A DNA stretch of 64,000 nucleotides from positions 682,001-746,000 of the forward strand of contig CAVVZJ010000011.1 of the NCBI GenBank assembly GCA_963752755.1. The letters run 5' to 3'. A program made the translations under genes and the position numbers. Position 1 is the first letter of the stretch; each line of letters starts with the position of its first letter. The stretch is from CAVVZJ01 sp963752755 (GTDB lineage Bacteria > Planctomycetota > Planctomycetia > Isosphaerales > Isosphaeraceae). The notes beneath the pieces are model-generated. The model searched no databases. It saw nothing but the letters and a program-made list of their open reading frames with translations, and was not told the origin of the DNA. Below, in pieces: positions 1 through 9,578 of the stretch.

Positions 1-16
1 GACGGCCTGGTGCTGA

Positions 17-1255
17 TCCGGGGGCCGCCTCCCCGCGTCCATCACGTGGGACCGCTTCCGGGCGAATCAGGACCGCCTCGAAGCCAACCGGGCGTGGTGC
101 GACAGCCCGGGGGCGCCGCGGCAGGGCCCGTCGCTGCTGGCCGGGCTGGTCCGGTGCGGGCGGTGCGGGCGGCGGATGATCGTGCGGGACTCGGGGACGA
201 ACGGTCGCCACTGCTACAGCGGCACCCGCGGCTCGGCCGACTACGCCGAGCCGCTGTGCCAGTGCCTGTCCGGCCCGGTGGTCGATGGCCTGGTTCGTGA
301 GCAGATCCTGGGGGCGGTCGAGCCGGCGGCGCTGGCGGCGAGCCTGGCGGCGGTGGCCGAGGTCGAACGGGAGCGGGCCGAGCGGTCCCGGCACTGGCAA
401 CGGCGCCGGGAACGGGCGTGGTTCGAGGCCGAACGGGCGGCGCGGCAGGACCAGGCGTGCGAGCCGGAGAACCGTCTCGTGGGCCGCGAGCGGGAGCGGC
501 GGTGGGAGGAGGCCTGGAAGGCCCAGCGGCCGGTCGAGGACGACTACGAGCGGTGGCAGCGGTCGGCCCCGGGCCGCCTCTCGCCCGACGACGAGGCGGC
601 GATCCGGACACTGGCCGCCGACCTGCCGACGGTGTGGGGGGCGGCGACGACCTCGCCCGCCGAGCGGCAACAGATTGCTAGACTCTTGAGCGAACATGTG
701 GGCGTTACGGTGGACAAGGCCCGCGAGCGGGTCGACGTGGAGCTTCACTGGGTCGGGGGGTTGGTCCAGTCGCACACCCTGGGCCGGCCGGTGACGCGGT
801 ATGACCTGCCGAGCGACTCCCCGCGGCTGGTCGAGCGGCTGCGGGCGCTGTGCGGCGAGCGTCTCAGCTCGGCGGGGATCGCCGAACGGCTGAACGCCGA
901 GGGTTTCCGGCCGCCGAAGCGGACGAATCGGTTCACCGGGGAGATGGTGCTGCGGTTGACGTCACGCCTGGGGTTGAAGCGGCGGGAACGCCACGGCAGC
1001 CCCGCGGGCCTGGGCCGGGATGAGTATCGGCCGATGGGCCTGGCACGGCGGCTGGGGATGTCACGGGACACGGTGCGGCGGTGGCTGCGAGCCGGCTGGC
1101 TGTCGGTGCGCCGGGACGCCGACGGCCACCCCGTGATCTGGGCCGACGCCTCCGAGCTGCGGCGGCTGCGTGCACTCCACCGGCTGCCGCGAACCTGGGC
1201 GAACAGGGGTCGGCTCGCCGAATTGAAGAAGCCGAAGCCATGCCCGGGGCGGTAG
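17..1255 (+). CDS. Serine-recombinase-type protein, C-terminal part
   Basis: The frame is open from position 17 and begins inside the recombinase domain (GRLPASITWDRF, then a C-x2-C zinc ribbon around LVRCGRCGRRM near 160-175). A charged, Arg/Glu-rich coiled coil follows, then a C-terminal helix-turn-helix (SRDTVRRWLRAGWLS, about 1060-1110). This order is that of large serine recombinases: zinc ribbon, coiled coil, DNA-binding tail. The catalytic N-terminal domain lies outside the window. A stop at 14-16 in the same frame suggests a break at the left edge, because recombinase-like sequence continues upstream in another frame. It probably belonged to an integrated element. An ATG at 176 also exists but would cut the zinc ribbon, so it is not the native start. 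Confidence 0.7.
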   Translation, partial: SGGRLPASITWDRFRANQDRLEANRAWCDSPGAPRQGPSLLAGLVRCGRCGRRMIVRDSGTNGRHCYSGTRGSADYAEPLCQCLSGPVVDGLVREQILGAVEPAALAASLAAVAEVERERAERSRHWQRRRERAWFEAERAARQDQACEPENRLVGRERERRWEEAWKAQRPVEDDYERWQRSAPGRLSPDDEAAIRTLAADLPTVWGAATTSPAERQQIARLLSEHVGVTVDKARERVDVELHWVGGLVQSHTLGRPVTRYDLPSDSPRLVERLRALCGERLSSAGIAERLNAEGFRPPKRTNRFTGEMVLRLTSRLGLKRRERHGSPAGLGRDEYRPMGLARRLGMSRDTVRRWLRAGWLSVRRDADGHPVIWADASELRRLRALHRLPRTWANRGRLAELKKPKPCPGR

Positions 1256-1317
1256 AGTGTCGGTGGCCCGGTTCACCCCGAGCCGGGCCACCCCACCGCG
1301 CTCTTGGAGGGCATTAT

Positions 1318-1658
1318 GGCTGGAACATCGAGGATTATTTCGAGGACGCCAAGAGCGACCTTGGGATGACGCAGTATGAGACGCGGTCGTGGGTCGGATG
1401 GCACCATCACATGAGCTTGGTGGCGATGGCTCATCTCTTCATTACCTTGACACGGCGTGCGCTGGGAAAAAAACGCCGGAGTTGACGTTGGACCGGACGG
1501 TGCGGTTGCTCCAGGGGGCGATCGCGGTTCCAGGGCTGACACTGGAGTTGGCATTGTTGCTGGTGGAGTACCACATCCGCCGGAACGAGCTCGCCCGGAA
1601 GTCCCACGCCAGGACCTGGATGGCCCGACACAAGAAGGTCAAACTACTTCCGCTTTAG
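1318..1658 (+). pseudogene. IS701-type transposase, 3' remnant with A7 frameshift site
   Basis: The peptide around IEDYFEDAKSDLGMTQYETR aligns by eye with the C-terminal end of the complete IS701 transposase at 13685-15084 (VEEYFGEAKTYLGMAQYETR), including the WVGWHHHM block. Only this end is left; the N-terminal three quarters are missing and the left junction lies near 1318. The frame ends at 1485, but the rest of the protein (ELTLDRTVRLLQGA to KLLPL) continues in the -1 frame to 1658. The switch falls on a run of seven A at 1467-1473, read GGA AAA AAA CGC, a perfect A-AAA-AAA slippery heptamer. The same join is needed in the complete copy, so this is probably element biology rather than decay. 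Confidence 0.75.
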
Positions 1659-1843
1659 AAGTAGTTACACCCGATTGAAAAGTGCGAGCCTCAGTGTAAT
1701 CGCCCGCGGAGTTTCGGGCCGAGCCATTCGCCGAGACCGTGCCGACCGGCGTGATCACCGTCCCCGCGGCGCTGACGATCTGCCGATTCGCCATGATTCG
1801 GCCCCGCGCACGATCGTCGGTCGCCCCGTGAGGATCGGGACAG

Positions 1844-1978
1844 TTACGGATCTCCGCGCTCGATGGATCGACCGACCTGCTTCAGGAACTCGTTCCATTC
1901 CGGGTCCGTGATCGTGTGGGTGTGGTCGAGGCCGAGCCAGACGATCACCATGCTCCATTCCGGGATCACGAAGCAGTG
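1844..1978 (-). pseudogene. C-terminal scrap of a serine hydrolase (beta-lactamase-like)
   Basis: On the minus strand a peptide reads CFVIPEWSMVIVWLGLDH, then TITDPEWNEFLKQVGRSI, ending at a TAA at 1844-1846. This resembles the last strand and helix of class-C beta-lactamase-fold serine hydrolases common in planctomycetes (C[FY]V[IV]P..D.VIVR.G). No catalytic Ser-x-x-Lys region is present. The fragment is cut at its upstream side by the IS66 left end near 1986. The rest of 1659-1843 shows no gene. Assignment is from a short motif and is tentative. Confidence 0.4.
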
Positions 1979-2048
1979 ATTATTCGTAAAGCCTCAGCCG
2001 AATCCAGTTGATCTTGCACTCGGCTGACCGCGTCGTTTTCCTGGAGGC

Positions 2049-2893
2049 ATGGCACGGACGGACACGGACACGCTCGATTCGGCGGCCTTGCAGGCCCTGC
2101 TCGGGCCGCAGTTGACGGCCGAGCAAGCCGAACTGATCTACCAACAGGGTCAGGAGGCCGTCGTCTTCGCGCTGCTGAGCCTGGCGAAGCGACTGGCTGA
2201 GAAGCCCTCCACCAGTCCGACCGCGCGCGATCCCTCGGCGCCCTCGGGGCAGACGCCACCGTACGCCAAGCCGACGAGCAAGGGGCGATCCAGGGGGAAA
2301 GGGGCCAAGCCCGGGCATCCCGGCCATCGGCGCCCGCGCCGCCGAACATCGACCGTCGCGAGGAGCATACGCTCACGACCTGCCCACAATGTCACGGGCC
2401 GGTGCGGCCCTGTCGCGGCGTGCGCACGCGGGTCATCGAGGACATCCCCGCCGACATCACCCCGGTGGTCACCGAGCACACCATCCACCGGTACTGGTGC
2501 CCGCAGTGCCGCGATACCGTCGAGCCGGTGGTCACCGATGCCTTGCCGGGCTCGTCCATCGGGCTGCGGGTGGTGGCGCTGTCGGCCTGGCTGCACTACC
2601 TGCTGGGCGTCACGCTGTCGCAGATCGTCGACGTCTTCAACTTCCACCTGCACTTCAAGCTCTCCTCCGGCGGCCTGGTGCAGATGTGGCGACGACTCCG
2701 CGAGATCCTCCGGGCCTGGGACCTGGAGATCCAGTCCCAGGCGCTGGACAGCGCGGTGCTGCACGCGGACGAGACCGGCTGGCGGGTCGACGGCCAGTCG
2801 CACTGGCTGTGGTGTTTCACCACCGGGGACCTAACCTACTACATGATCGATCGCAGTCGCGGCTCGCCGGCGCTGAAGCGATTCTTCGTAAAG
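2049..2893 (+). pseudogene. IS66 family transposase (TnpC), 5' part
   Basis: It starts at ATG 2049 with the leucine-rich N-terminal segment (LTAEQAELIYQQGQEAV) and a basic linker ending GAKPGHPGH, typical of IS66 TnpC. A one-base break near 2330 shifts the frame. The protein then continues with two zinc-finger pairs (TCPQCHGPV; WCPQCRDTV) and the first catalytic region (HADETGWRVDG, about 2767-2800). It stops abruptly at about 2888, where a second copy of the IS66-like end sequence begins. The second catalytic Asp and the Glu are missing, so it cannot be active. The upstream sequence GTAAAGCCTCAGCC at 1986 looks like the left terminal repeat. Confidence 0.75.
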
Positions 2894-3145
2894 GATCAGC
2901 CGAGTTCAGAGCATTTCGCTGGCAGAGGTGGTAGCTGGCCGGTTCGCAGGTGAATGCGCACGGGTGTGTTGGTTCAGCGTGAAATGGAGGATCGGGGCCG
3001 CGCCGTAAGCTAGCCGGTAGAATCAAGAAATTTGGTTGGATTTATCGCATTCGTGCCAATCCCGGAGCCGATGCAGGGGGGCATCCTGCCCCCCCTTCCG
3101 GTCTTGGCCCCCAGGTCGGCGCTCGGGTCGCGTCCCCGCGTTGCC
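2894..3145. other. Short gap between IS66 and IS3 remnants
   Basis: No gene is supported here. It starts with the second IS66-like terminus and ends at the IS3 orfB stop. A C-rich palindromic patch lies at about 3074-3100. Confidence 0.4.
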
Positions 3146-4190
3146 CTATCCTCCGCCTGGGCCGTCCTCACTGTAGCCCAGATCACGACCCGGCGGCAAC
3201 CGCGCGTCGGCGCTCCTCGCAGGACCGATGCTCCGACGCCGTGCCCGGGCCTCCGCCAGCTTCCGCTGGCGGCTGGCGAAGATCGCCTCCTGGCGGCCTT
3301 CCAGCCGGTCCTTCGGCGTGACGTAACCGATCGCACTGTGCAAGCGGACCTCGTTGTAGTGCGTCCACGTACTCCGCCACGATCCGCCGCGCGTCCTCCA
3401 GGCTCAACGGCGTCTTGACCCGGATGCACTCGCCTTTGAGCGTCTTGTGCCACCGCTCGATCTTCCCATTGCTCTGTGGGTAATACGGTGATGTCCTCAC
3501 ATGAGTCATCCCGCAAATCCGGATGAACTCCTTGAAGTCGCGGGCGATGAACTGCGGGCCGTTGTCCGAGATGATCCGGGGGCGCGCCTCGGGATACCGC
3601 TCGCGGGCCCGCTGGATGATCGTCTCGACGTCGGCTTCGGTCATCGTCTCGCGGATCTCCCAGTGGACGATGAACCGACTGCAGCCGTCGAGCAGGCTGC
3701 AGAGGTAGAAGAACGTCCCGGCGATGTTGATGTACGAGACATCGACATGCCAGTGCTCGTGCGGTTGCCGCGGTTGCTCGAACCCTTGACCCTTCTTCGA
3801 GGGCCTGCCGCCCCGCGGGGCGAGGCGACCGGCGGCCTTGAGGACGCGGTAAACGCTGGACGGGCTGACCGCCACGACGTCGGCGTCGAGCATCATGTAG
3901 GCCAGTCGGCGATAGCCCTCCAGGGGGTAGCGGGCGTGGAAGTCGAGGATGGCCTGCTTCTCCCAGCCCTCCAGCCAGCCGTCGCGCGGGAGCCGGGCGT
4001 TGTGCCGGTTGGCCGGCCCGAGGCGGGCCTTCCACGAGAAGAACTTGCTGAGGCCGACGCCGAGCCAGCGGACGAGCCGCGTCAGGGGGAATTCGGTCCG
4101 GGCCGCCCAGCGTTCGAGGAAGGCGACGACCTGGTCGCGTGTCGCCTGGGGAACCCAGGCTCCCTTCAGAGTTCCCCAAGCTCTTTTTTT
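3146..4190 (-). pseudogene. IS3 family transposase orfB (frame broken near 3362)
   Basis: This is the catalytic half of an IS3 transposase, reached from orfA by -1 frameshifting at A7 (T7 at 4184-4190 on the plus strand). It carries the integrase-core DDE residues: HVDVSYI, ISDNGPQF and NGKIERWHKTLKGE, with the usual D-D-(35)-E spacing. After VAEYVDAL the frame breaks by one base at about 3362, and the conserved tail HYNEVRLHSAIGYVTPKDRL continues in another frame to 3146. Unless the break is a sequence error, this copy is inactive. The N-terminal part has the HTH_21-like region expected before the core. Confidence 0.85.
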
Positions 4191-4477
4191 AGTTGGATAT
4201 GTTCCTCCATGAGTTCGGCGAGGACCTCGTTCTTGCGCCGGAGCTTCTCCTCCAGGAGGGCGATCCGTCGCTCCTTGAGGTCGGCCGCCCGCTGGGAGCG
4301 GCGTTCGAAGGCGGCGGCACCGTTCTCGAAGAACTCCTTCTGCCAGCGGTAGAACATGGTGGGGTGGATGCCGTGCCGGTCGCACAGGTCGGAGACCGGC
4401 GTGTGCTCCAGGAGGTGGAGCCGGAGGATCGCGAGCTTCTCCTGGGGGGTGAACCGCTTCCGCGTCTTCTTGGACAT
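4166..4477 (-). CDS. IS3 family transposase orfA
   Basis: A 103-residue DNA-binding subunit. It has an N-terminal helix-turn-helix (FTPQEKLAILRLHLLEHTPV, then SDLCDRHGIHPTMFYRWQ), followed by a leucine-zipper-like heptad region (LKERRIALLEEKLRRKNEVL) used for dimerisation in IS3 elements. The ORF ends shortly after the slippery run read CTA AAA AAA GAG, a canonical A-AAA-AAA heptamer. A -1 slip there gives the OrfAB fusion transposase, as known for IS3/IS911. ATG at 4477 was chosen from the start of the homologous region (MSKKTRKRFTPQEK). Confidence 0.88.
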   Translation of the reverse strand: MSKKTRKRFTPQEKLAILRLHLLEHTPVSDLCDRHGIHPTMFYRWQKEFFENGAAAFERRSQRAADLKERRIALLEEKLRRKNEVLAELMEEHIQLKKELGEL

Positions 4478-4534
4478 GGGGTAGCCTCCGCTCGAAAGTG
4501 TAGCTTATTCGAGCGCGGCGTTACTCCATTTCCG

Positions 4535-5235
4535 TCTGAAGCAAAACACTTCCCCTTCCACTCCAGCTTGCGGTTGAATTTCAGGTCACCGACGTAGCCC
4601 CGGGGCTGCCCGAAGTGGTCCTTCTTCTCATCGATGTGGTTCAGGACCGGGGCCTTGGTGAAGTACGAGTCGATGGCGAACGTGCCGGGGATCTTCTGTT
4701 CGCACACCCAGTCGACCAACTCGCAGCACAAGACGGTGGGGTTCCAAAACGGCTCCCCCATCGCCTCGCAGATCTCCGGCTTGCGGAACAGCCGGAACTC
4801 CAGAGGATAGTGCTTGCCGCTGGTGCCGACGTAGTCGGCGAAGAGGTAGTCCTGGGCGATCTTGTTCCGCTCCTCGGCGTGGTCCCAGAACCACCCGGCG
4901 TCGGGGATCAGGAGGCCGTCACGGTCGACCAAGGTGTTGTCGATGGGGAGGACCCCGTGGTCGCTGGAGCGAGTCGAGGAGTCTTTCTGGAGCTCGTCCA
5001 GGCGACGCCGGTTGAGGGCCTGGACGTCCCACTCCGCTTCGGTGAGGTACCGGTTGAGGCAGGATTGGTCCGTGGTCACGGCGAACTCATGGTTGATGCC
5101 GAGCACGGTCTTCCGCTCGGCGACCATCAAACCGGTGAGATACTCGGCGAAGTGCCGCCGCTGGCATTCGTTGTGGAGTAACTGATTAGCGACCCTCTTG
5201 CCCTTGAGGTTCGCTGGTTTTACGGTGGTCGGCAT
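4535..5235 (-). pseudogene. DDE transposase (IS701/DDE_5-like), N-terminal half
   Basis: It starts at ATG 5235 (MPTTVKPANLKGK) and stays in frame for about 230 residues: QLLHNECQRRHFAEYLTGLM, NEAVTTDQ-type and LPIDNTLVDRDG motifs, and FAIDSYFTKAPVLNHI. The IDNTLVDRDG and IDSYFT segments are probably the first two catalytic Asp sites of the IS701/DDE_5 superfamily. The 3' half has been removed by the IS3 insertion. The start overlaps, on the other strand, the start of the IS66-like gene at 5234, so the two remnants meet head to head with no intergenic DNA. Confidence 0.65.
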
Positions 5236-6602
5236 GAGCGAATCGGACCTCGCCAAACTGGATCGCGACGCCCTGATCGCCTTGGTCCTCAGGCTTCAAG
5301 CCGAGATCGAGTCGTTGAAGCGGCGGGGCAAGCGGCAGGCGGCGCCGTTCTCCAAGGGGACGCGCGTGAAGGCCCCCGAGAAGCCCGGTCGCAAGCCCGG
5401 CCAGGGGCCGTTCAAGCGGCGCGAGGCCGGCGGCGGAGCAACTCTCCGAGCCGCCGATCGACGTCCCGGTCGGCGAGAGGCCGAAGCCCGAAGTGCGGCG
5501 GCGAATTCGACGAGGGCCGCGTCGAGGAAGCCTCGATCACGGACCTTCCCGAGGTCGTCTCGCCGCGGGTCCGGCTTTTCCGCGTGGCGTCGCGGCGTTG
5601 TCGCCGTTGCGGCCGAATCGTCCGCGGGCGGCATCCCGACCTCGCCGCCGACCCGCGCGGGGCGACCGCCCATCGCCTCGGCCCGCGGCTCCTGGCGGCC
5701 GCCCATTACCTCCACTACGGCCTCGGCGTGCCGGTCCGCAAGCTGCCGGCGGTGCTCGAAACGCTCGTGACGGCGTCCGGCTCACGCAGGGGGCTCTCAC
5801 GCTCGACGCGATCAAGAAGGCCGCCGCCGCGATCGGGGCGACGTATCAAAACCTCTGTGATTCCGTCCGCGACGCCCCCTTCGTCCACACCGACGACACC
5901 GGCTGGCGCAGGGCGGCCTGCCGGCATGGCTGATGGTCTTCGAGACCGACGCCGCGACCGTCTACCAGGTCCGCCCGCGACATCGCAACCAGGAGGTCCG
6001 CGAGCGGATCCCCGCCGACTTCCAGGGGGTGATGATCACCGACCGAGGCCGGGGTCTACGACGCCGATCTTTGCGGGCGTCAAGAAGCAGAAGTGCCTGG
6101 CCCACGTCCTGCGGACGCTGTCGGAGGTGTTGGAGACCAAGACCGGGCGGGGCGTGGTGGTTCGCGAACGGCTGAAAGACCTGCTGAAGCAGACGCTGGC
6201 GTTGTGGCGTGAGCGTCGCGCCGGGCCGGCCGGCGGCCGGACTACGCCGAGCGAGTTGCGACGACTGAAATGGTCGATGACCGACCACCTGCGCGACCGC
6301 GCGCTGACGGATCCCGACAACCAGCGGCTCCTCAACGAGCTGGGCCGCTGCCACGACGCGGGCTCGCTGGTGCGGTTTCTGGACGAGCCAGGGATCGAGC
6401 CGACGAACAACCGGGCCGAGCGGGCGCTGCGGCCGGCGGTGATCGCGCGGAAAGTGTCGCAGTGCACCAAGACCGCGAAGGGCACACACGCGTTCGAGGC
6501 CTGGACCAGCGTCGTGCGGACGCTGTCGCAGACCAAGCCGGACCCAACCTCCTCGACGCCCTCGTCCGCATCACCCATCCCGCCGAACCCCGGCACGCCT
6601 GA
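5234..6602 (+). pseudogene. IS66 family transposase (TnpC), multiply frameshifted
   Basis: Start ATG 5234 gives the TnpC N-terminal leucine zipper (MSESDLAKLDRDALIALVL) and the KPGRKPGQG linker. From about 5415 the protein is spread over all three frames. Recognisable blocks follow in order: a zinc-finger region near 5460-5620, FVHTDDTGWR (first catalytic Asp, about 5881-5910), CLAHVLRTL (about 6096), EPTNNRAERALRP (catalytic Glu region, about 6397-6435) and a C-terminal end at 6602. At least five frame changes are needed, so it is dead. It is a different IS66 subtype from the one at 2049. The IS5 copy begins 20 bases after its stop. Confidence 0.75.
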
Positions 6603-6621
6603 ACCGCCCGCCAGGGCGCTA

Positions 6622-7529
6622 AGAGCGTCTAACAAAACCCAGAGAATAGCGCACTCGCACAGATCTTGATGCAGGCTAAGGTCAGGAACGCCTGATGGAT
6701 ATCCGGCCGTTTCTCGTAGCGGACGCGCAGCCGACGGTTCTGGTGGACCCAGGCCAGCGTCCGCTCTACTGGCCACCGCGTCTCTCCCAGACCCGATTCG
6801 TCATCGATACCCTTCTCCGGCAAGATCGGCTCGATCCCCAATTCCCGCAGCCCCTGACGGTGTGGCTCCGAGTCGTAGGCCAGGTCCCCCTGCAGGGCGT
6901 CGGGACGCTTCCGCGGGCGGCCGACCTTGCCCGCCACCGCCGGGATCTTGCGGAACAGCGGCGCGAATTCGGAGATGTCGTTGCGGTTGGCGGCCGTCCC
7001 GCTCACGGCCATCGGGATGCCCGAGGCGTCGGTGAGGACGTGATGCTTGCTGCCCGGCTTGCCCCGGTCCACCGGGCTGGGGCCGGTGGCCCCGCCACCA
7101 TAGGCGGCGCGGACCGAGGAGCTATCGATCAGGGCCCGCGACCCATCGATCTTGTCGGCCCCGCGGAGCCGGGCCAGCAGGACCCGGTAGATCCGGTCCC
7201 AGGTGCCGTCGGCCTGCCAGTCGCGCAGGCGTCGCCAGCAGGTCATCCCCGAGCCGCAGCCCATCTCACACGGCAGGTCCTCCCAGGGGATGCCGGTCTT
7301 CAGCACGAAGAGAATCCCGGTCAAGGCCTCGCGATTGCCGACGGGGGGGCGTCCCCCCTTGGGGCTCGGCGGCGGCAGCGGCGGTAAGAGCGGGCCGACG
7401 ACTTCCCAGAGTTCATCGGGCAGGATGGGCTTGGCCATGGTGGAAATCTCCTGGTCACTCGGACCGAGAAGACAACGAGCGATCGGCATGCCGAAGACCA
7501 GCAACCCTGGAGGTTTTGTTAGACGCTCT
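6622..7529 (-). mobile_element. IS5 family element, intact ends
   Basis: A perfect 18-bp inverted repeat, AGAGCGTCTAACAAAACC at 6622-6639 and its complement at 7512-7529, bounds a 908-bp element with one transposase gene. The flanks (CTA on the left, AAT on the right) do not show a clear target duplication. The element lies between the IS66 pseudogene and a miniature element. Confidence 0.88.
6629..7438 (-). CDS. IS5 family transposase
   Basis: A single-frame DDE transposase of 269 residues from ATG 7438 (MAKPILPDELWEVVGPLLPP), the usual N-terminus of IS427-type IS5 proteins. A longer open frame upstream would run through the terminal repeat and is not needed. Catalytic residues fall in ALIDSSSVRA (first D), LQGDLAYDSE (second D) and WPVERTLAWVHQNRRLRVRYE (E, with the R-x3-R-x6-K signature). 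The substrate-like motif GSKHHVLTDASGIP is also typical. Its stop lies inside the left inverted repeat. It looks functional. Confidence 0.9.
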   Translation of the reverse strand: MAKPILPDELWEVVGPLLPPLPPPSPKGGRPPVGNREALTGILFVLKTGIPWEDLPCEMGCGSGMTCWRRLRDWQADGTWDRIYRVLLARLRGADKIDGSRALIDSSSVRAAYGGGATGPSPVDRGKPGSKHHVLTDASGIPMAVSGTAANRNDISEFAPLFRKIPAVAGKVGRPRKRPDALQGDLAYDSEPHRQGLRELGIEPILPEKGIDDESGLGETRWPVERTLAWVHQNRRLRVRYEKRPDIHQAFLTLACIKICASALFSGFC

Positions 7530-7533
7530 AATA

Positions 7534-7708
7534 CTACTCCGTTACGATCTCCTGCCGGATTTGCATTGATGCGTGACATCGGATTCCGCTACTCTCTGAC
7601 CTCTCTTGATTTGCGTCGGGTTACATGGACGCAATTGCCAAGAATCGATCATTCGAGCGATGCCGTAAACCATTGTCTTGCAATAAGTTGTACGACGTAA
7701 CGGAGTAG
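7534..7708. mobile_element. 175-bp TA-flanked miniature inverted-repeat element, copy 1
   Basis: The ends are CTACTCCGTTACG (7534-7546) and its exact complement (7696-7708), flanked on both sides by TA. There is no complete gene. A second, diverged element of the same 175-bp length with the same ends lies at 27325-27499 in inverse orientation. TA flanks suggest mobilisation by an IS630/Tc1-mariner-type transposase, which is an inference. It is squeezed between the IS5 right end and the ISAzo13 left end. Confidence 0.75.
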
Positions 7709-7714
7709 TACTAA

Positions 7715-9013
7715 GGGGTTTGAAAGAAGGTAATTCTCCCGTATCCTGTAGCCTCTTCACCAGGAGGCCCAGGAGTTTACGGAGATGCGACCCGAACCTG
7801 AGATGATCCCCGTCCTGATCGATGCCGCCGAGGCCCTCACGGGCAGCCCGAAGCGGCTCTTCATGGCCAAGACCGTCCAGGCCATGGGCCGGGGCGGGCC
7901 ACGCTGGGCCGAGGTGCATCTCGGCTGGTGCCGGGACACCCTCCGCAAGGGCACGCACGAACTCCGCACCGGCCTGACCTGCGTCGATGCCTTCCCCTGC
8001 CGCCGTCGCAAGCCCGCCGAGGAGCACTGGCCCCGACTGCTGGAGGATATCCGCAGCATCGCCGACGGCCAAAGCCAGGCCGATCCCAAGTTCCAGACCA
8101 AGAGGCTCTTCACCCGCATCAGTGCCGCCGAGGTCCGCCGCCAGTTGATCGCCACCAAGGGCGATACCGACGCCGAGTTGCCCACCCCGCAGACGATCAA
8201 CACCAAGCTCAACATGCTCGGCTATCGCCTCTCCAAGGTGGCCAAGTGCCGCCCCCAAAAAGAGTCCCGCAGACCGATGCCATCTTCGAGCAACTGAAGG
8301 TGGTCAACCCCGAGGCGGACCGGGCCAGGGACACCCTGCGGGTCTCGATCGACGCCAAGGCGACGGTGAATGTCGGCCCGTTCTCACGCCGGGGCCGGAG
8401 CCGGACCGGCACGAAGGCGGTGGATCACGACTTCAAGCCCGAGGCGACCCTGACCCCCTTCGGCATCTTCCGGCCCGAGCCCGACGACCTCTGGCTGTCC
8501 ATGGCCCGGTCGAAGGTCACCAGCGACTTCATCGCCGATCGCCTGGAGCCGTGGTGGGAGGGCGTCCGGCTGCGGTTCCTGCACGTCAAGACGCTGGTGA
8601 TCAACCTGGACAACGGCCCGGAGAACCACAGCCGGCGGAGCCCGTTCCTCAAGCGGATCGGGGGCTTCGCCCGCAAGTACCGCCTGGCGGTGCAGTTGGC
8701 GGACGACCCGCCGTATCACAGCGAGGACAACCCGATCGAGCGGTGCTTTGGCATCCTGGAGATGCACGGGAACGGCTCGCTGCTGGACTCGGTGGAGGCG
8801 GTGTTGGGCTTCGCCCGGTCGATGACCTGGAAAGGGAAGCACCCGGTGGTCAGCGTGGTGGAGACGACCTACGCCACGGGGGTGAAGCTGACGCCGGGGG
8901 CGATGGAGGCCTTGGAGGCCGAGGTGATCCGCCTGCCCTCGCTTGAGAAGTGGTTCGTGAAGATCCCCCGCAAGCGAGGCAGGCCACGGAAGACATAGCT
9001 TCTTTCAGGTGCC
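7715..9013 (+). mobile_element. ISAzo13-type element
   Basis: Imperfect 15-bp inverted repeats, GGGGTTTGAAAGAAG at 7715-7729 and (complement) GGCACCTGAAAGAAG at 8999-9013, bound the element. Both are flanked by TAA (7712-7714 and 9014-9016), which may be a target duplication. The right end is 70 bp from the 3' end of tRNA-Sec. Confidence 0.7.
7785..8998 (+). CDS. ISAzo13 family transposase (two frames, -1 shift near 8257)
   Basis: The first frame starts at ATG 7785 and runs to a stop at 8297. Its last sensible residues are LSKVAKCRP. The protein continues in the -1 frame from about 8257 (PKRVPQTDAIFEQL) to 8998. The switch lies at C5A5 (8252-8261). The second part carries the DDE core: RVSIDAKATVNVG (first D), LVINLDNGPENHSRR (second D), and DDPPYHSEDNPIERCFGILE (E), all characteristic of ISAzo13. 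The site is not a textbook heptamer, so a simple one-base indel is an alternative to programmed slippage. The basic tail RKRGRPRKT ends the protein. Confidence 0.8.
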
Positions 9014-9082
9014 TAATCAGTTACCTCAGGTCGAACCGCCAGGACCCGATCACAGCAGCGAGCGGGGTGTCTGCGAAAAGAA

Positions 9083-9178
9083 CGGGAGCGGATGGGAATC
9101 GAACCCACCTGCGACCTGTCGCCAGGCCGCACAGCGGTTTTGAAGACCGAGGGGGGCACCAGCCCGCCGAACGCTCCC
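9083..9178 (-). tRNA. selC: tRNA-Sec (UCA), selenocysteine tRNA
   Basis: Read on the minus strand, the sequence has an acceptor GGGAGCG pairing with CGCTCCC, followed by the discriminator G. The anticodon loop is CTTCAAA (anticodon TCA), as in E. coli selC. A long variable arm (GCGGCCTGGCGACAGGTCGC) and a T arm GTGGG-TTCGATT-CCCAT complete it. The 96-nt length is typical for bacterial tRNA-Sec and too long for ordinary tRNAs. No CCA is encoded. It implies a selenocysteine system (SelA, SelB, SelD) elsewhere in the genome; none of those genes is in this window. Confidence 0.9.
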
Positions 9179-9578
9179 GGAAAGCCTCAAGTCCGGAGAG
9201 ACCGCTTCACTCCTCGTTGTGTTGCCTGGAATTGAAATGGCGGCTCCGACTCCAGGCGCCAGCCCGGTGTTTAGGCGGCGTGGCCGCGGCAATTGAAGGC
9301 CACGGACGTCTCACTCTTGACGAGCGATTCTACCGCGAGGCGTCCTGCCCGCAAAGCCCCTCGCAAGATGGTGGAGGACCGCAGGGAAACGGATTGCTCC
9401 TGGCTTGAATCCTCTCACCGTCCGGTCGCGAACTCCATGGAGACTGAGATTTTACGCGCTCGGCGCACCGCAATGAGGGGCTCGCGACCGCCCCCCTGAA
9501 TGCTCGCCAGATCGGTAGCGTCGAGCGGAATTGGTGGTGGACGGAGGCCGGTGCACGAGGTGGACTGCCGACCATCGA
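9179..9578. other. 400-bp gap without a supported gene
   Basis: Between tRNA-Sec and the small secreted protein gene. Short open frames on both strands have no recognisable domain, signal peptide or ribosome site. It would hold the tRNA-Sec promoter, but no clear -35/-10 pair was found. Confidence 0.4.

Larger units (their letters stand above)
3146..4530 (-). mobile_element. IS3 family element (approximate limits)
   Basis: It contains orfA and orfB. It interrupts the IS701-like transposase whose N-terminal half remains at 4530-5235; the junction is where that protein loses sense (after KLEWKGK, near 4530-4545). I could not identify a convincing pair of terminal repeats, so both limits are approximate. 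Confidence 0.6.

Noticed and set aside
8950..9408. A plus-strand frame across tRNA-Sec (contains ADGNRTHLRPVARPHSGFED)
   Set aside because: The peptide is simply the antisense translation of tRNA-Sec, a well-known artefact.
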